NCBI GenBank assembly: GCA_963621995.1
Contig: CAVFFZ010000001.1
Location: 192,972-256,971, forward strand
DNA from: UMGS1663 sp963621995
Lineage (GTDB): Bacteria > Bacillota > Clostridia > TANB77 > CAG-508
Direction of reading: 5' to 3'
Length of the DNA: 64,000 nt
Shown: positions 61,215-64,000 of the stretch, piece after piece
How the letters are laid out: the number at the start of each line of letters is the position of its first letter
Position numbering within the stretch: position 1 is the stretch's first letter
The notes under the pieces: model-generated
The model's database searches: none
The model's input: only the letters and a program-made list of their open reading frames with translations
Told to the model about the DNA's origin: nothing
Translations under genes and position numbers: made by a program

Positions 61215-61837
61215 TATGCATACACCTCCTCTATTTTTTTAACAGTGTCTAGAGTTACAACTAAATTTTTATATTTTAATAAATCATATACGTTTATTGT
61301 ATTTACTAATGTAGTTTTAACTCCTTCAATGTTTCTTGCAGATTTTTGAACATTTTCGTTTTTATCTGCTAATAACATTAATGTTTTTCCTTCTACTTTT
61401 AAATTATTTAAAACTTTTACCATTTCTTTAGTTTTAATTTCTTTCATATTTAATGAATCTACAACTACTAATGTATTTTCTAATACTTTTGAACTTAAAA
61501 CTGATTTAACAGCTAATTGTTTTTCTTTCTTATTAACTGTATAGTAGTATGAACGTGGTTTTGGTCCTAAAGCTATACCACCTTTAATCCATTGTGGAGC
61601 TCTTATAGAGCCTTGTCTTGCTCTACCTGTTCCTTTTTGTCTCCATGGTTTTCTTCCACCACCACGAACTTCTGATCTTGTTTTTGTATTTTGTGTACCT
61701 TGTCTTTGATTTGCTAAAAAGTTTACAAGTACGCTATGTACTACTGCTTCGTTTGGTACTATTCCAAAGATTTCATCTTTTAATTCAACTTCTTGAACTT
61801 TCTTTCCTTCTATACTATATACGTCTATTTTAGGCAT
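61214..61837 (-). CDS. rplD: 50S ribosomal protein L4
   Basis: Tunnel protein; in E. coli it also represses the S10 operon. GGGRKPWRQKGTGRARQGSIRAP is the hallmark, and DVYSIEGKKVQEVELKDEIFG opens it. 207 residues. Confidence 0.98.
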   Translation of the reverse strand: MPKIDVYSIEGKKVQEVELKDEIFGIVPNEAVVHSVLVNFLANQRQGTQNTKTRSEVRGGGRKPWRQKGTGRARQGSIRAPQWIKGGIALGPKPRSYYYTVNKKEKQLAVKSVLSSKVLENTLVVVDSLNMKEIKTKEMVKVLNNLKVEGKTLMLLADKNENVQKSARNIEGVKTTLVNTINVYDLLKYKNLVVTLDTVKKIEEVYA

Positions 61838-61856
61838 TCTTCATTCTCCTCCTTCC

Positions 61857-62486
61857 TTATGCTTTTACACTTGTTTTTATTTTTAAGATAGCACCTTTAA
61901 CTCCTGGAACACTACCTTTTACTAAAATTACGTTTTTATCAGCATCAACTGCTACAACATCTAAGTTTTGAATTGTAATAGTTTGAACTCCCATATGTCC
62001 TGGTAATTTCTTACCTTTAAATACTCTACCTGGAGTTGATGTTGGTCCCATTGAACCTGGTCTTCTATGATACATAGAACCATGTCCCATTGGTCCACGA
62101 CTTTGTCCATGACGTTTGATAACACCTTGGAAACCTTTCCCTTTAGATGTACCTTGAACATCAATTTTGTCTCCTTTTGTGAAAGTATCAGCTTTTATTT
62201 CGTTTCCTACTTTATAGTTTTCTACTTCGTCTACTCTAAATTCTCTTAAATGTTTTTTAGCTGTTATGCTAGCTTTTGCAAAGTGTCCTTTTTTTGGTTT
62301 GTTTACTTTGCTTTCTTTTACATCTTCAAAACCTAATTGGATAGCATTGTAACCATCAGTTTCAACTGATTTTACTTGTGCTATTACACAAGGTCCTGCT
62401 TCAATAACTGTAACTGGAATAACTTTTCCTTCTTCGTCAAATATTTGTGTCATTCCAATTTTCTTTCCTATAATTGTTTTTTTCAT
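61857..62486 (-). CDS. rplC: 50S ribosomal protein L3
   Basis: Assembly-initiating protein. MKKTIIGKKIGMTQIFDEEGKVIPVTVIEAGPCV and GPMGHGSMYHRRPGSMGPTSTPGRVFKGK identify it; 209 residues. Confidence 0.98.
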   Translation of the reverse strand: MKKTIIGKKIGMTQIFDEEGKVIPVTVIEAGPCVIAQVKSVETDGYNAIQLGFEDVKESKVNKPKKGHFAKASITAKKHLREFRVDEVENYKVGNEIKADTFTKGDKIDVQGTSKGKGFQGVIKRHGQSRGPMGHGSMYHRRPGSMGPTSTPGRVFKGKKLPGHMGVQTITIQNLDVVAVDADKNVILVKGSVPGVKGAILKIKTSVKA

Positions 62487-62522
62487 TTTTTATTTCCTCC
62501 TAACTATTGGCTGATTTTCTGA

Positions 62523-62630
62523 AAAGTATTTTAAACTACGTCTTACTTCGTTAAAATTTTCTTCAAAATGCTCATATATAATTAGTATACTCCGCTTTTT
62601 CATCAAATTTTGCCTCGTAATACTTGTTTT
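62523..62630. repeat. Ribosomal-cluster hairpin repeat, copy 6 (rplC-rpsJ gap)
   Basis: CTACGTCTTACTTCGTTAAAA, ATATATAATTAGTATA in the apex region, then TGCCTCGTAATACTTG. It is the most diverged copy of the forward orientation. Confidence 0.55.
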
Positions 62631-62700
62631 AAATTCTATTCTAATAACATTTCATTGTTATCAGCTTGGTTTTGTTGTTTACTTTAATAAAGTAATAAAA

Positions 62701-63027
62701 TTATAATTTAATTTCGATATCAACACCAGCTGGTAAATCAATTTTCATTAAACTATCAACTGTTTTTTGTGTTGGGTAAAGAATGTCGATTACTCTTTTA
62801 TGTGTTCTCATTTCAAATTGTTCTCTTGAATCTTTGTGTTTGTGTGGAGAACGTAAAATTGTAACGATTTCTTTTTGTGTTGGTAATGGAATAGGTCCTG
62901 AAACTTTTGCTCCTGTTCTTTTAGCAGTTTCTACTATTTGTTCAGCAGACTTTTCTAATAGTACGTGATCATAAGCTTTTAGTCTTATTCTCATTTTCTC
63001 ACTTCCTACTTTGTTTGATGTTGCCAT
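62701..63027 (-). CDS. rpsJ: 30S ribosomal protein S10
   Basis: 30S head protein that also pairs with NusB. I start at 63027 (MATSNKVGSEKMRIRLKAYD) after GGAGGG; a TTG two codons upstream is weaker. DSREQFEMRTHKRVIDILYPTQKTVD and LPAGVDIEIKL identify it. 108 residues. It is the first gene of the S10-spc-alpha cluster, behind a 240-nt leader. Confidence 0.97.
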   Translation of the reverse strand: MATSNKVGSEKMRIRLKAYDHVLLEKSAEQIVETAKRTGAKVSGPIPLPTQKEIVTILRSPHKHKDSREQFEMRTHKRVIDILYPTQKTVDSLMKIDLPAGVDIEIKL

Positions 63028-63266
63028 TTTCAATTTCCCTCCTTAAAATTAAAATTGTTGGTCGGAAGTTTTAAACGCACCCTGGTGTTTCTTTTATTAC
63101 CAATATAAAACCCAATGATTGCATGAAAAATCTTGGGATAAGTGCTTTTATTATTTTATAAAACTTACCGCCTGGTCTAAGCCATGACATACTCCATAGA
63201 AGTTCCCTCCACCCTACGTAACGTTAGGATGTAGCCACATTCTACTTCATCGCTTTTATTACATGC
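63028..63266 (-). ncRNA. Structured leader of the S10 operon
   Basis: About 240 transcribed nt before rpsJ. On the minus strand there is a hairpin GATGTAGCC-type (GTGGCTACATCC), then CGTAGGGTGGAGGGAACTTC, GTCATGGCTTAGACCAGGCGG, and near the end AAACACCAGGGTGCGTTTAAA. The GC-richer, ordered boxes are unlike the surrounding repeats and suggest an autoregulatory ribosomal-protein leader. I cannot assign it to a catalogued motif. Confidence 0.55.
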
Positions 63267-63272
63267 CTATTT

Positions 63273-63301
63273 AGTATACAACGAATTACTGTAAAAGTCA
63301 A
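63273..63301 (-). promoter_or_regulatory. Promoter of the S10 ribosomal cluster
   Basis: TTGACT (63301-63296), 17-bp spacer, TATACT (63278-63273) on the minus strand. Confidence 0.8.
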
Positions 63302-63559
63302 GACATTTCTTTACTATTTCTCATAAAAGTTGTAATCTTCTGTATTTTGGTATAAATATTATATGATATTTGCAATTCCACTTTGTATGTGATAAAGTAT
63401 TGCTCATAGATATCACTCCTTTCTGATATTTTGTTGGCTTGAATACCTAACATTATATCATGGTTTGATATCTTTTTCTGTAAGTCTTTAAAACACACAC
63501 CAGCATAGCTAGCGTTTTTTTGTTTCGCTTTGTGGCTTAACACGCTAAAGCGAATTAAT

Positions 63560-63638
63560 ACAAGCACAAGATGTGTTAAATAGATTGTTCTATTTATATT
63601 ACATTTTGTACTTGTTGTAAACATAATATTGTAATTTA
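63560..63638. repeat. Palindromic repeat, ACAAGCACAAGATG family, copy 2
   Basis: ACAAGCACAAGATGTGTTAA, then TAGATTGTTCTATTTA, ending in AAACATAATATTGTAATTTA. It matches 30711-30787, including the right flank outside the palindrome, but its arms now pair poorly. Confidence 0.75.
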
Positions 63639-63719
63639 TTTTAAGAAAATATCGACAATTTTCGGCATATTATTGTTGGAAAAAACTACATTTTTATTGT
63701 CTCATAAATACCATTTATC

Positions 63720-63747
63720 TTTCTAGCTTTTTTACAAAGCTAGAAAG
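63720..63747. terminator. Hairpin at the end of the right-edge surface gene
   Basis: CTTTCTAGCTTT and AAAGCTAGAAAG arms. It includes the stop codon of the gene and has no clear T-run, so it may be a weak terminator or stabilising hairpin. Confidence 0.45.
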
Positions 63748-64000
63748 TCGCGCTCAAGCGAACATAACAGGGGCTATTTGCATAGTAAGTGCCCACTTGT
63801 CCAAGGTAGAAATATGCATTATATGCACCGATCGTACTGCACTGCGCAGACGACCAATACCAAATGCTAAGCCCTAGGTTTTCAAAATTACTTGTCGTAA
63901 CTCCTAGGTCTTTATATAAAAAGTCTCCAAATGCACTCCATTCTGCTTTTGATGGAACAAACCACCCTTCTGATACTTTTGTTTGAATTGCTCCCCACAT
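63740..64000 (-). CDS. Surface-protein C-terminal domain (cut by right edge)
   Basis: The last 86 residues of a longer protein; the Met at the edge is probably internal. WFVPSKAEWSAFGDFLYKDLG and YWSSAQCSTIGAYNAYFYLG, ending YVRLSATF, follow the pattern of the secreted/surface 'FVPS-xxEW ... YWSS' domain found after prepilin-like leaders in gut Clostridia and in Bacteroidetes-type paralogous domains. The function is unknown. It lies upstream of the S10 promoter, about 440 bp away. Confidence 0.65.
   Translation of the reverse strand: MWGAIQTKVSEGWFVPSKAEWSAFGDFLYKDLGVTTSNFENLGLSIWYWSSAQCSTIGAYNAYFYLGQVGTYYANSPCYVRLSATF

Noticed and set aside
55340..62630. CRISPR array
   Set aside because: Repeat copies lie singly in separate intergenic gaps in both orientations, with no regular spacers and no cas genes.
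63298..63624. 108-codon open frame on the minus strand upstream of the S10 promoter
   Set aside because: It overlaps the degenerate palindromic repeat and the S10 promoter, has no ribosome-binding site and no recognisable protein features.

Overview
The window is a stretch of low-GC, spore-forming Firmicutes chromosome, most likely an anaerobic gut-type Clostridia. Pointers are the AT-rich bases and codons, a spoIIAA-spoIIAB-sigF-spoIID-spoIIQ cluster, HrcA/CIRCE heat-shock control, a T-box leader, zinc-binding forms of S4, S14, L24 and L36, and a prepilin-like leader on a leucine-rich-repeat surface protein. I cannot name the species. Every gene I accept lies on the minus strand, so transcription runs from high to low coordinates.

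From the left edge (downstream end): tgt (cut by the edge), a REP-associated tyrosine transposase and queA (1-2405); a membrane-anchored HExxH protein; ileS with a small DUF1653 gene and a T-box leader (to 7.9 kb); a frameshifted CAP-domain gene; the early sporulation cluster with candidate Spo0A boxes (9.1-12.8 kb); valS; an aldose-1-epimerase-like gene; rplU-rpmA with an L21-type leader; tcdA, tsaD, a site-2 protease, lysS and recN (recN behind a consensus promoter and a LexA-like box); hrcA-grpE-dnaK-dnaJ behind two CIRCE elements; hemW, whiA and prmC; a small surface-protein island (33.8-37.1 kb) with a transposase remnant and a candidate 6S RNA; truB, nrnA, rbfA, infB, ylxQ, rnpM, nusA and rimP; and the S10-spc-alpha ribosomal cluster from rplQ (45.5 kb) to rpsJ (63.0 kb) with a long structured leader. 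The right edge cuts another surface protein gene.

Most genes are housekeeping. What stands out is the space between them. About twenty short palindromes share a core close to GGGACGGTCCTTTT but carry different, self-complementary outer arms. They sit at stop codons or just before ribosome-binding sites, often as inverted pairs, and two of them flank the transposase gene. This looks like a REP/REPIN population with its resident RAYT. A second family, roughly 105-nt imperfect hairpins, occupies the unusually long spacers of the ribosomal cluster in at least six copies, and two further palindromic families occur twice each.

Other departures from the expected are an L27 without the Prp-cleaved N-terminal extension and no prp gene, no rpmD between rpsE and rplO, a roughly 50-residue insertion in L17, a SpoIIQ with all LytM zinc ligands, and a (GT)12 tract upstream of the repeat-rich surface gene. 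All calls come from reading the sequence; no database search was run.
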